From: Halomonas sp.
Lineage (GTDB): Bacteria > Pseudomonadota > Gammaproteobacteria > Pseudomonadales > Halomonadaceae
Assembly: GCF_030457605.1 (NCBI RefSeq)
Contig: NZ_JAKDUR010000024.1
Span: 1-32,319 of the forward strand
DNA: 32,319 nt
Direction of reading: 5' to 3'
The notes beneath the pieces were generated by a model. The model worked only from the letters and a program-made list of their open reading frames with translations. It was not told the origin of the DNA and did not search any database. The translations under genes and the position numbers were made by a program. Shown piece after piece: positions 25,285-32,319 of the stretch. Every line of letters starts with the position of its first letter. Position 1 is the stretch's first letter.

Positions 25285-25374
25285 GGAGGGATGGCAGAGT
25301 GGTTTATTGCACCGGTCTTGAAAACCGACGTAGGTTAATACCTACCCAGGGTTCGAATCCCTGTCCCTCCGCCA
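25285..25374 (+). tRNA. serT: tRNA-Ser (anticodon UGA)
   Basis: This is a 90-base class II tRNA with encoded CCA. The acceptor arms GGAGGGA and TCCCTCC pair, with G discriminator then CCA. The D stem is GCA/TGC, and the T arm is CAGGG-TTCGAAT-CCCTG. A long variable arm, GTAGGT-TAAT-ACCTAC, identifies serine. The anticodon TGA is at 25319-25321 within loop CTTGAAA. The anticodon stem CCGGT/ACCGA has a C-A mismatch at the outermost pair (27-43), where E. coli has C-G. It reads UCN codons, chiefly UCA. Confidence 0.97.
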
Positions 25375-25384
25375 GAATGATATT

Positions 25385-25411
25385 AAAGCCCCGTGTAAGC
25401 GGGGCTTTTTT
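25385..25411 (+). terminator. Intrinsic terminator after tRNA-Ser
   Basis: A 9-bp stem AAAGCCCCG/CGGGGCTTT with loop TGTAAG is followed by an uninterrupted T-run to 25411. It isolates the tRNA from the downstream YccA-family gene. The following bases (25412-25633) hold the presumed promoter of that gene, but I see no convincing -35/-10 pair. Confidence 0.9.
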
Positions 25412-25633
25412 CGTTTCCGAGTAATGCTTTTCCTGTTGATGGTTGCTCGATATTATCGACCGGTTTTCACCGTGCCCAGACCTTGATGCGACGGTAGACT
25501 ATCGCCTCTGTGGCCCGATGTGGTGCTAGCGTTGAATCTCATGTGCGCAAAATAAAGTTTGAGGCTTGCGTATGGAACCTGCTGGCGGCATGCTTGTCGA
25601 TCATTGAGAACACGACCGACGGAGCATGTTCAC

Positions 25634-26314
25634 ATGGCTTACAACGAATCACACCTTTCCAGAACGCAATCTACCCAAGGGGTAAGCGCTCTCGGAGCCA
25701 GCAAGGTGCTGCGTAATACCTATGCACTGCTGGCCATGACGCTGCTGTTTTCTGCGGTGACTGCCGGTGCCGCCATGGCCATGGGCATTGAACGCATCAA
25801 CATTCTTGTGTTCTTCATCGGCGCTTACGGGCTGATGTTTCTCGTGCATAAGACGGCCAACTCAGCCACTGGGCTGTTGTCGACATTCGCTTTCACCGGT
25901 TTTATGGGCTTTACGCTGGGGCCGATTCTTTCAGCGTATCTTACCCTGCCCAACGGTGCCGAGCTGATCATGACAGCGCTGGCCATGACCGGGCTGACAT
26001 TCTGCGGCCTTTCTGCCGTTGCCCTCATCACCAAAAAAGACTTCAGCTTTCTCAGTAATTTCCTGATGGCTGGCGCTATCGTGCTGATTCTTGCCATGGT
26101 GGCAGGCATGATCTTCAACATTGCCGCATTGTCGTTGATGGTCTCAGCCGGTTTCGTACTGTTTTCCTCGGCGGCCATTCTTTACCAGACCAGTGAGATG
26201 GTGCATCGCGCGGGCGAGACCAACTATATTCTCGCGACCATCACGTTGTATGTTTCCATTTATAACCTGTTTGTCAGCCTGCTTTCCCTGCTCGGTATCA
26301 TGAGCAGCGATTGA
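25634..26314 (+). CDS. yccA: BAX inhibitor-1/YccA-family inner-membrane protein
   Basis: This 226-residue protein has seven hydrophobic helices. Family features are the N-terminal SALGASKVLRNTYALLAMTLLFSAVTAG, the FTGFMGFTLGPILSAYL segment, ALITKKDFSFL, and the closing ILYQTSEMVHRAGETNYILATITLYVSIYNLF with acidic and polar residues inside the last helices. E. coli YccA binds and restrains the FtsH protease; other BI-1 proteins leak calcium or protons. The start is ATG at 25634 with GGAG nine bases upstream; the longer in-frame ATG at 25559 is less likely. In E. coli yccA also neighbours serT and tusE. Confidence 0.93.
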   Translation: MAYNESHLSRTQSTQGVSALGASKVLRNTYALLAMTLLFSAVTAGAAMAMGIERINILVFFIGAYGLMFLVHKTANSATGLLSTFAFTGFMGFTLGPILSAYLTLPNGAELIMTALAMTGLTFCGLSAVALITKKDFSFLSNFLMAGAIVLILAMVAGMIFNIAALSLMVSAGFVLFSSAAILYQTSEMVHRAGETNYILATITLYVSIYNLFVSLLSLLGIMSSD

Positions 26315-26349
26315 TCTTGCCTAGCACGATCCGGACAAACATTGTGACA

Positions 26350-26382
26350 GCAGACCCTGCCCTGACAGGGTCTGCCTTTTTT
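26350..26382 (+). terminator. Intrinsic terminator between yccA and tusD
   Basis: A perfect 10-bp stem, GCAGACCCTG/CAGGGTCTGC, with a six-base loop is followed by C and a run of six T. It ends only 27 bases before the tusD start. Confidence 0.9.
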
Positions 26383-26409
26383 GCGTCACGTTTTTAAAAA
26401 GAGGCATTC

Positions 26410-26802
26410 ATGCGCTATGCATTGCTGGTAATGGGCGCTCCCTATAGCAGTCAGGCACCGCACTCGGCGTTACGCTTTGCGGATGCCTTGTTGACCCAGG
26501 GGCATACGTTGGACAGCGTGTTTTTCTATCAGGACGGCGTACACAACGCCTCATTTCTGCTGACGCCCCCCCAGGATGAAGACAACCTGTATCTGCAGTG
26601 GCTTGCGCTACATGATGGGCATGGTGTGCAACTCGATGTATGCATTGCCGCAGCACTACGGCGAGGCTTGTTGAACGAGGCGGAAGCCAGGCGCCATGGC
26701 CAGCGGGGCCATAACGTTGCCGCTCCTTTTGAGCTGACCGGGCTAGGGCAGCTTCTTGAGCTCCAGCAGCGTTGCGACCGCGTGATTACTTTTGCCGCAT
26801 GA
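26410..26802 (+). CDS. tusD: Sulfur relay protein TusD (DsrE-like)
   Basis: This 130-residue protein has a DsrE fold, with the active cysteine at residue 78 in LDVCIAAALRRG, the same number as the E. coli persulfide-carrying Cys78. N-terminal YALLVMGAPYSSQAPHSALRFADALL and the FFYQDGVHNAS segment are typical. In the TusBCD complex it accepts sulfur from TusA and passes it to TusE for 2-thiolation of U34 in Lys, Glu and Gln tRNAs. AGAGG lies six bases before the ATG. It is the first gene of tusDCBE. Confidence 0.95.
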   Translation: MRYALLVMGAPYSSQAPHSALRFADALLTQGHTLDSVFFYQDGVHNASFLLTPPQDEDNLYLQWLALHDGHGVQLDVCIAAALRRGLLNEAEARRHGQRGHNVAAPFELTGLGQLLELQQRCDRVITFAA

Positions 26803-26828
26803 ATCTTCGTCTACATGGGAAGTGATAA

Positions 26829-27194
26829 ATGAGCCAAAGTGACACGCTACTTATCGTAATACGCAGCGCCCCGCACGATGGTATCCGGCTGCGTGAAAGC
26901 CTGGATGTACTGTTGGTAGGGGCAGCTTTTGGTCGGTCTGTGGTGCCTCTATTCATGGGGCAGGGCGTGCTGGCGCTATTGCCTGACCAGAAACCCGGTG
27001 CGCCAGGGCAAAAACCAACGCTGCCCATTATTCAGATGCTCGAAATGTACGATATTGATACGCTGTACCTGTCCGACGACGATGCAAAGGCGCAGGGGCT
27101 TGCCCCGACTGATTTTGTGACTGGCGCCAGAATGCTTGATGCAGGACAGATACAGGCATTGTTGCATGATGCCCGGCATGTTCTTACCTTTTAA
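26829..27194 (+). CDS. tusC: Sulfur relay protein TusC (DsrF-like)
   Basis: This 121-residue DsrE/DsrF-family protein has LLIVIRSAPHDGIRLRESLDVLLVGAAFGRSVVPLFMGQGVLALL, the usual TusC start in which SAP-G and ESLD are conserved. It then has IQMLEMYDIDTLYLSDDDA, where related proteins have the L-Y-DI-x-x-(I/L)Y pattern. It is a structural partner in the TusBCD heterohexamer and has no catalytic cysteine. It lies 26 bases after tusD. Confidence 0.94.
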   Translation: MSQSDTLLIVIRSAPHDGIRLRESLDVLLVGAAFGRSVVPLFMGQGVLALLPDQKPGAPGQKPTLPIIQMLEMYDIDTLYLSDDDAKAQGLAPTDFVTGARMLDAGQIQALLHDARHVLTF

Positions 27195-27206
27195 CGGAGC
27201 TGATAA

Positions 27207-27500
27207 ATGATACTGCATATTTTGAATCAAGCTCCGCAGAGCGGGCAGGCAGCGGCCCAGGCGCTTGCCGCCATGGCGCCGGAAGATCACTTGATACTGA
27301 TTGAAGAAGCCGTCTTTGCCGTGCTTGATGCTCAATGGCAGGGCTGGCATGTCGCATCGGAACGCATTCATGTGCTGGAAGACGATGTTGCGTCCCGCGG
27401 ACTGGTAGATATTACCGGTCGGCAGCAACCTGAGCTTCTCAGTGTTGAGGCCTTTGTGACGCTAACAGCAGAAGTATCCCAAACAGTCAGCTGGTATTAA
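27207..27500 (+). CDS. tusB: Sulfur relay protein TusB (DsrH-like)
   Basis: This small 97-residue protein of the DsrH family starts MILHILNQAP and has the DHLILIEEAVFAVL segment, corresponding to the LIxDGVYA-like strand of the family. It ends FVTLTAEVSQTVSWY, where TusB/DsrH proteins share the C-terminal W-Y. It is the third subunit of TusBCD. GGAG precedes the ATG, and the gene starts 12 bases after tusC. Confidence 0.92.
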   Translation: MILHILNQAPQSGQAAAQALAAMAPEDHLILIEEAVFAVLDAQWQGWHVASERIHVLEDDVASRGLVDITGRQQPELLSVEAFVTLTAEVSQTVSWY

Positions 27501-27516
27501 CGGGCAAGGCAAAACC

Positions 27517-27867
27517 ATGTCGGAATTAAAAATATACCGTTATCTGTTAAGTAACCAAACAATTCCTCTTGATCCTGAAGGATATCTCGTCAACAGAAAC
27601 GAATGGTCGCTTGAAGTGGCAACGGCGCTGGCTGAGGATGAAGGGATTGAATTAACTTCTGCCCATTGGGAGCTGATTCAGGTACTGCGGGATTTTTACG
27701 CGAAATATGAAATGGCGCCGGCTATGCGCGCCTGGGTCAAAGCCGTTAAACAAAGCCTTGGCGATGAAAAGGGAAATTCCATCTATCTGATGTCCCTGTT
27801 TCCGGGAAGCCCTGCCAAGCGCGCTGCTAAAATTGCCGGCCTGCCCAAACCTACCAACTGCCTTTAG
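27517..27867 (+). CDS. tusE: Sulfur relay protein TusE (DsrC-like)
   Basis: This 116-residue DsrC-family protein has LDPEGYLVNRNEWSLEVATALAEDEGIELTSAHWELIQVLRDFY, the family core. Its C-terminal arm, AAKIAGLPKPTNCL, carries the penultimate cysteine (Cys115). There is no second arm cysteine upstream as in dissimilatory DsrC, so it is the TusE type that hands sulfur to MnmA for tRNA 2-thiouridine. It follows tusB by 16 bases and is the last gene of the cluster; tusA and mnmA are not in the window. Confidence 0.93.
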   Translation: MSELKIYRYLLSNQTIPLDPEGYLVNRNEWSLEVATALAEDEGIELTSAHWELIQVLRDFYAKYEMAPAMRAWVKAVKQSLGDEKGNSIYLMSLFPGSPAKRAAKIAGLPKPTNCL

Positions 27868-27940
27868 AGGTCGACAAAACCACTATGGCATTTTGGGAAC
27901 GCCAGTATTATATTGCGCTTTAACGGGAGAGAATAAAACC

Positions 27941-29008
27941 ATGTCTCAAGTACAGATAACACCTGCTTCTCTCCCCATCAAGGTGGGACTAGTGGGTTAC
28001 GGAATGGCCGGACGTACCTTTCATGCGCCGCTTATTCAGGCGAGTCCAGAGCTCGAACTTACCGCAGTAGTCAGCCGCCATGCCGAACGTATATTGAGCG
28101 ATCTACCTGGTGTGGAAGTATTAAGCCGCCTGGAATATCTGCTGGAACGTCATGATATCGACCTGATAGTTATCGCAACCCCTAACGAAGCTCATTTTGC
28201 CAACGCAGGGGCGGCGCTCGACGCAGGAAAGCACGTCGTCGTGGACAAGCCTTTCACGCTAACACTTGCCGAGGCCCGCCAGCTGAAAACACAGGCAAAT
28301 GCAGCGCGTCGTCTGCTCAGCGTATTCCACAATCGACGTTGGGACAGCGACTTTCTAACGCTCAAGGCAATGCTCGAAGCGAAGACGTTGGGGCGGGTAG
28401 TGTCGCTCGAATCACGCTTTGACCGCTTTAGGCCACATGTTACCGATCAGTGGCGCGACCAGAGCCAGCCAGGCGCCGGCATCTGGTACGACCTTGGCCC
28501 CCATTTGCTGGATCAGGCACGCGCACTATTCGGTATGCCCCGGGAAATCCTGCTGGATCTGACGAATATGCGCGACGGTGCCGAGGTGAGCGATTATTTC
28601 TGTGTTCTGCTGAAATATGATCGCCTGCGCATTTCACTCTCTGCAAGTTCTCTGGCGGCTGAATCAACGCCACGCTTTCGCGTCCACGGTACCCGGGGGA
28701 GCTATGTTACCTACGGACTCGATCCTCAGGAGGCCTGGCTCAAGCAGGGGCACACACCCACGCCACAATGGGGGGTAGATCCATCCCCTGGTAGTTTATG
28801 TCTCGACGAAAAACAGGACAAGCTGATTGATCGAGCTGTTGCTCCGGTACCCGGGGACTATTGCGCCTTTTATTCAGGCATCGCCGCGACCTTGCAAAAG
28901 AAAGCGCCGCCGCCGGTAACGGCTGATGAGGCAATTGAGGTCATGTTGCTTCTCGAAAAAGGGCTCGATAGCGATTCTCAAGGGCGCTGGGTCAAGCTCA
29001 AGGCGTAG
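27941..29008 (+). CDS. Gfo/Idh/MocA-family oxidoreductase
   Basis: This 355-residue NAD(P)-dependent sugar-type dehydrogenase has the Rossmann motif VGLVGYGMAGRTFHAPLI at the N-terminus. The catalytic-site lysine is residue 103 in VVVDKPFTLTLAEA. The GIWYDLGPHLLDQA motif provides Asp184 and His188 for the substrate. The closest familiar relative is E. coli YdgJ; sequence does not reveal the sugar or polyol. ATG 27941 follows GGGAGAG at a rather long distance. It starts about 70 bases after tusE, and its position before a GntR regulator, a sugar symporter and an SMP-30 lactonase suggests a sugar-oxidation role. Confidence 0.9.
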   Translation: MSQVQITPASLPIKVGLVGYGMAGRTFHAPLIQASPELELTAVVSRHAERILSDLPGVEVLSRLEYLLERHDIDLIVIATPNEAHFANAGAALDAGKHVVVDKPFTLTLAEARQLKTQANAARRLLSVFHNRRWDSDFLTLKAMLEAKTLGRVVSLESRFDRFRPHVTDQWRDQSQPGAGIWYDLGPHLLDQARALFGMPREILLDLTNMRDGAEVSDYFCVLLKYDRLRISLSASSLAAESTPRFRVHGTRGSYVTYGLDPQEAWLKQGHTPTPQWGVDPSPGSLCLDEKQDKLIDRAVAPVPGDYCAFYSGIAATLQKKAPPPVTADEAIEVMLLLEKGLDSDSQGRWVKLKA

Positions 29009-29204
29009 GGCAACACACTCACAAATAACTACCTTAGCCGCCTTCCCCCTCCCGCCTGCTTGCTTGCTCTGCAATATTTCTGACAAGCCTCATTTTCCTG
29101 AAAAATCCGTAGACGAAAGACTAACGGCAGTATGGTTGTTTGTGCCTGATACTAAGTCAGACATAAGAACAAGATATACAGCCTTACGCGATTCAGGATT
29201 GTTT

Positions 29205-29972
29205 ATGCACCTCTTTTCGTCCTATCCATCTCCACGCTCTCCGTGCCCGCCACGCCCTGATATTGCCGATCATTTGGCAGAAGCCATCTTTAGCGGGCAG
29301 TACGCCCCGGGGAGCTTTGTCCCCAAAGAGCTGGACTTATGCGACCAGTTTGGCGTTAGCCGTAGCACCGTGCGCAGTGCTTTTCAGGCATTGGTGGCAG
29401 CGGGATTGCTGACGCGTATTTCGGGGCAGGGCACTCGAGTGCGGGAGCTTCAGGAGTGGCATCTGCTTGATCCCCGGGTGAGCGACTGGATGGCACGCTT
29501 TGCCAAACCCAACCCGGTTATCCAAAAGGAAATTTTTGCCTTCCGCGTGGGAGTGGAGCCTTTCGTGGCAAGCCTCGCCGCCCGGCATGCCACGGCGGTG
29601 GATCTACTGGCAATTGAAAAAGCTTATAGCGGCATGTGTCACGCGCTCGAGAATGACGACCTGTGTTGGCAAGGACGGACCCATGATGATTATGACGTCG
29701 CGTTTCATGAAGCAATTTTTGCCGCATCACATAACCTGGTCTGGGCACAGATCAGCCATGTGTTAAAACCAGCCATTGCGCTACTGGTCGAGCGTTCCAA
29801 CCAAAGTGCAGATGAGCTCAACGACAGCCTGGAGCGACACCGTCAGGTGATGGAGGCGATTCGGTTACGTCAACCAGAGCAAGCAACTCAGGCAGCACTT
29901 GCGGTACTAGATCGTACGAGTCGCGACCTGGATCTCAACGACATGTTCCGCCAACTGTCCACGCTGAAGTAA
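29205..29972 (+). CDS. GntR-family transcriptional regulator with FCD ligand domain
   Basis: This protein of about 255 residues has an N-terminal winged helix (about residues 18-80: IADHLAEAIFSGQYAPGSFVPKE, then QFGVSRSTVRSAFQAL and GLLTRISGQGTRV). An all-helical FCD effector domain follows, with FRVGVEPFVASLAARHA, the metal-binding D-x3-H pattern in DYDVAFHEAIFAASHN, and a late H in LERHRQVMEAI. FCD regulators usually sense sugar acids or carboxylates. ATG 29205 has AGGA about seven bases upstream; much longer in-frame extensions overlap the oxidoreductase and are not credible. It probably controls the adjacent symporter and lactonase. Confidence 0.9.
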   Translation: MHLFSSYPSPRSPCPPRPDIADHLAEAIFSGQYAPGSFVPKELDLCDQFGVSRSTVRSAFQALVAAGLLTRISGQGTRVRELQEWHLLDPRVSDWMARFAKPNPVIQKEIFAFRVGVEPFVASLAARHATAVDLLAIEKAYSGMCHALENDDLCWQGRTHDDYDVAFHEAIFAASHNLVWAQISHVLKPAIALLVERSNQSADELNDSLERHRQVMEAIRLRQPEQATQAALAVLDRTSRDLDLNDMFRQLSTLK

Positions 29973-30108
29973 CCGACAAGAAGCCAGAGACATTTTTCGA
30001 TGCCGACCGATAGCCTGTGACGCCCACTATGTTTGATAGCCGTTCCCATGCCCCCTCTATGGCCTTCCAGCCTTAATAATACGCCTTTCAATAACAAGAG
30101 GTAGCAGT

Positions 30109-31704
30109 ATGCATACTCTCACTTTGCTGTCTTTTTTGTTCTTCACGGGGCTCGTCGCCCTGATTACGTGGCGAATCACACGACGTGACGATCATAAAAG
30201 TACCAGCGGCTTCTTTCTTGCCGGACGCAGTCTGACCTTCCCGCTGATTGCGGGCTCCCTGCTGATGACCAACCTGTCGACCGAACAGATGGTGGGGCTG
30301 AATGGTGCAGCCTTCAGCGATGGGTTGAGCGTGATGGCCTGGGAAGTGGTCGCAGTTGTCGCGCTGGTGGCGCTGGCACTGTTTTTCCTGCCGCGCTTCT
30401 TGCGCAGCGGTATAGCCACCATTCCGCAACTTCTTGAGATCCGTTTTGACAGGGGAACCCAGCTGATATGTAACATTATTTTCCTGATTGCCTATGCGGT
30501 CATCCTGCTACCGATCATCCTTTATTCCGGTGCTATCGGGCTTCAGGGGATGCTTGACCTTCAAGGCCTGACGGGAATCCAGTCCGAGACCGTCCTGCTT
30601 TGGCTAACAGTATGGATTGTCGGCATTATCGGCTCCGTCTATGCGCTGTTTGGCGGGCTGCGTACCGTCGCGGTATCTGACACGTTGAACTGTATCGGCC
30701 TACTGATCGGCGGTTTTGTCGTCGTCTACTTCGGTCTCCAGGCGGTTAGCGACAGCGGTGGCGTGATGGCCGGCTGGGATATTCTGAAAGACAGCAATCC
30801 TGATAAACTCAATTCCATCGGAAGCTCCGAACAGCAGGTGCCGTTTTTCACCCTGTTTACCGGGGTGCTGCTGATCAACGTCTTCTACTGGACAACCAAC
30901 CAGCAAATCATCCAGCGTACCTTCGCCGCCAAGAACCTGGCAGAAGGTCAGAAGGGCGTATTGCTGACCGGTCTGTTCAAATTACTTGGGCCGCTTTACC
31001 TCGTGCTTCCCGGCATCATCGCCTATCATCTCTACGCCGATCAGGGTATCCGGGCGGATGAGGCCTACGGCTATCTAGTGTTCAACGTGTTACCTGCACC
31101 GCTGACCGGCTTTTTTGCCGCGGTAATGGTCGGCGCCATCCTGTCGTCATTCAACTCGGCGCTGAACTCCACCACCACACTGTTCAGTCTGGGGCTGTAC
31201 AAGTCGATTCTCAAGAAAGATGCCAGCGAAGAACAGGTGGTGAAGTCGAGCAAGGTATTTGGCTGGATCATGGCCATCTTTGCCATGATTATCGCGCCGC
31301 TGCTGGCCGGTCAGGACAGCCTGTTCGGCTATCTGCAGAAGATGAACGCGATCTATTTTATTCCCATTCTGGCGGTGGTGCTGGTGGGTCTGCTGACCCG
31401 CCGGGTGCCCGCGATGGCAGCCAAGATTGCGCTGGTCGGTGGCTGTCTGCTGATCTTTGCCGGCTACTTCATTCCGCCGTTCGACAAGCTGCCGGAAATC
31501 ATGCACGAATTCCACTTCGTTACGCTGATCTTCGTGCTGCTGGTGGCAATGATGCTGCTGATCGGCAAGCTGCGGCCGCGCCGCGAAGCCTGGGCGCATA
31601 AAGACGTCGGGGCGGTTGACCTTACGCCGTGGAAAGGGGCGATTCCTGCGGGTGTCGTGCTGGTAGTGCTGGTCATCGCCATCTACGCCGCCTTCGCTGG
31701 CTAA
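30109..31704 (+). CDS. Sodium/solute symporter (SSS family, SGLT-like)
   Basis: This 531-residue inner-membrane protein has about 13-14 helices. Visible features are FFLAGRSLTFPLIAGSLLMTNLSTEQMVGLNG (helix 1, where Vibrio vSGLT has a similar FLAGKSL and NISAEQFIG), VYALFGGLRTVAVSDTLN, YWTTNQQIIQRTFAAKNLAEGQKG and SSFNSALNSTTTLFSLGLY, which holds the sodium-site serines of this fold. It resembles vSGLT and E. coli YidK, so sodium-coupled sugar uptake is likely; the sugar is unknown. GAGG lies seven bases before the ATG. It follows the GntR regulator by 136 bases. Confidence 0.92.
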   Translation: MHTLTLLSFLFFTGLVALITWRITRRDDHKSTSGFFLAGRSLTFPLIAGSLLMTNLSTEQMVGLNGAAFSDGLSVMAWEVVAVVALVALALFFLPRFLRSGIATIPQLLEIRFDRGTQLICNIIFLIAYAVILLPIILYSGAIGLQGMLDLQGLTGIQSETVLLWLTVWIVGIIGSVYALFGGLRTVAVSDTLNCIGLLIGGFVVVYFGLQAVSDSGGVMAGWDILKDSNPDKLNSIGSSEQQVPFFTLFTGVLLINVFYWTTNQQIIQRTFAAKNLAEGQKGVLLTGLFKLLGPLYLVLPGIIAYHLYADQGIRADEAYGYLVFNVLPAPLTGFFAAVMVGAILSSFNSALNSTTTLFSLGLYKSILKKDASEEQVVKSSKVFGWIMAIFAMIIAPLLAGQDSLFGYLQKMNAIYFIPILAVVLVGLLTRRVPAMAAKIALVGGCLLIFAGYFIPPFDKLPEIMHEFHFVTLIFVLLVAMMLLIGKLRPRREAWAHKDVGAVDLTPWKGAIPAGVVLVVLVIAIYAAFAG

Positions 31705-31727
31705 AGGCGGGATCCTGCGCAGCGCTT

Positions 31728-31756
31728 AACCCCAGCCGCTTGGCGGCTGGGGTTTT
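31728..31756 (+). terminator. Intrinsic terminator after the symporter
   Basis: A perfect 12-bp stem, AACCCCAGCCGC/GCGGCTGGGGTT, with a TTG loop is followed by a short T-run. It stands between convergent genes and best serves the plus strand; the minus-strand reading lacks a good T-tract. Confidence 0.85.
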
Positions 31757-31764
31757 GACACCCT

Positions 31765-32319
31765 TTAATCAAGTACGAGCCGCGGCTCTTCTACGCCGCG
31801 AACTCCTTGCGTTGAGAGGTCGATGGCATACAGGCTGCCATCCGCTGCTCCGGGCGCGTCCAGGCCCTCATGGGCCGTAGTGATATACAGCGTATCAAGC
31901 GCATGGCCGCCAAACAGCGGGCAGGAAGGCTGACTGGCCGGCAGCGCCACATGGCCTGTTTCCCGCCCCTTTTGATCAAGGTGTATAACGCGCCCGGCGC
32001 CCCATAATGCGACCCACATACAGCCTTCACTGTCGATCACGGCCCCGTCCGGATTACCGCCGGCATCACGCAGGTCGGACCAGACACAGGGCGCTGCATA
32101 GCCGCTGCCGGCTCTGTACGGCCAACCCTCGGCATCCAGCTGCCAGCGCATTATCCGACCGGTCGGCGTATCGGTGAAGTAGGCGTACCTGCCATCTTCC
32201 GAGAAGCACAAGGCATTGGGAATACTCAATCCGCTCAGCAGGCAGGTTAGCTTGCCGTGGTGCAGACGGTAGAGGCTGCCTGCGCCTTGTTCGGCGGCAA
32301 GCCCCATGGTCGAAAGCCA
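31765..32319 (-). CDS. SMP-30/gluconolactonase-family protein (5' end outside window)
   Basis: The C-terminal ~184 residues of a six-bladed propeller lactonase remain open through the window edge. Reading in from the edge gives WLSTMGLAAE, where family members have WxGTM. Metal and active-site segments are visible: LSIPNALCFSEDGRYAYFTDT (family S-N-G-L-x-x-S-x-D) and GGNPDGAVIDSEGCMWVALWGAGRVI (family PDG-x-x-x-D-x-E-G). The closing strand is FGGHALDTLYITTA. Such enzymes open sugar lactones made by sugar dehydrogenases. The first residues and start codon are missing. Context with the oxidoreductase, GntR regulator and symporter supports an oxidative sugar pathway. Confidence 0.9.
   Translation of the reverse strand, partial: WLSTMGLAAEQGAGSLYRLHHGKLTCLLSGLSIPNALCFSEDGRYAYFTDTPTGRIMRWQLDAEGWPYRAGSGYAAPCVWSDLRDAGGNPDGAVIDSEGCMWVALWGAGRVIHLDQKGRETGHVALPASQPSCPLFGGHALDTLYITTAHEGLDAPGAADGSLYAIDLSTQGVRGVEEPRLVLD

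Noticed and set aside
28926..29204. Long N-terminal extension of the GntR regulator
   Set aside because: It overlaps the 3' end of the oxidoreductase, encodes no domain, and the winged helix begins shortly after ATG 29205.

Overview
This window reads as a G+C-rich gammaproteobacterial chromosome, most likely from the Halomonadaceae (Halomonas or a close relative). The reasons are protein character, the gloB-yafS-rnhA-dnaQ gene order, a DsrE/DsrH-type tusDCB-tusE cluster beside a YccA-family gene, and an abundance of small-solute and ion transporters. The genus is an inference; no 16S rRNA gene is present. Nearly all of the sequence is ordinary chromosomal coding DNA on both strands. I found no prophage, insertion sequence, CRISPR array, toxin-antitoxin pair or defence cluster, and I do not see an undescribed multi-gene system.

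Layout, left to right. Positions 1-221 hold the deleted, frameshifted 3' remnant of an osmoprotectant-type ABC permease. A SulP anion permease (minus) and an O-acetylhomoserine sulfhydrylase (plus) follow as a divergent pair. Next is a decayed methyl-accepting chemotaxis gene (3632-4848), then a RarD exporter, the omega-amidase YafV and the pseudouridine synthase RsuA. From 7457 to 15553 everything is on the minus strand: the peptide importer yejABEF (order yejF-E-B-A in coordinates), the lytic transglycosylase mltD and glyoxalase II gloB. A large stem-loop, probably a dispersed palindromic repeat, lies between yejA and yejB.

From 15618 to 18446 on the plus strand is yafS-rnhA-dnaQ-nudC, packed with overlapping starts and stops. 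Then come an SCP2-domain protein, the membrane protease SohB, a HlyU-like ArsR regulator, and yhhQ (queuosine-precursor transporter), which is preceded by a probable preQ1-I riboswitch with its own promoter. A YbfF-type esterase, an orphan THI5/NMT1-like binding protein and a K+/H+ antiporter complete the middle.

The right part begins with tRNA-Ser(UGA), with promoter and terminator, then a YccA-type membrane protein and tusD-tusC-tusB-tusE, the sulfur relay for 2-thiouridine in tRNA. The last 4.4 kb look like a sugar-utilisation region: a Gfo/Idh/MocA oxidoreductase, an FCD-type GntR regulator, an SSS-family sodium/sugar symporter and the 3' part of an SMP-30/gluconolactonase running off the window.

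Themes: sulfur handling appears three times (SulP plus MetY, TusBCDE, and the HlyU-like regulator of a family tied to thiol/sulfide sensing). tRNA modification appears twice (preQ1 uptake and thiolation). Two decayed genes lie in the first 5 kb, which points to either local gene loss or sequencing errors there.
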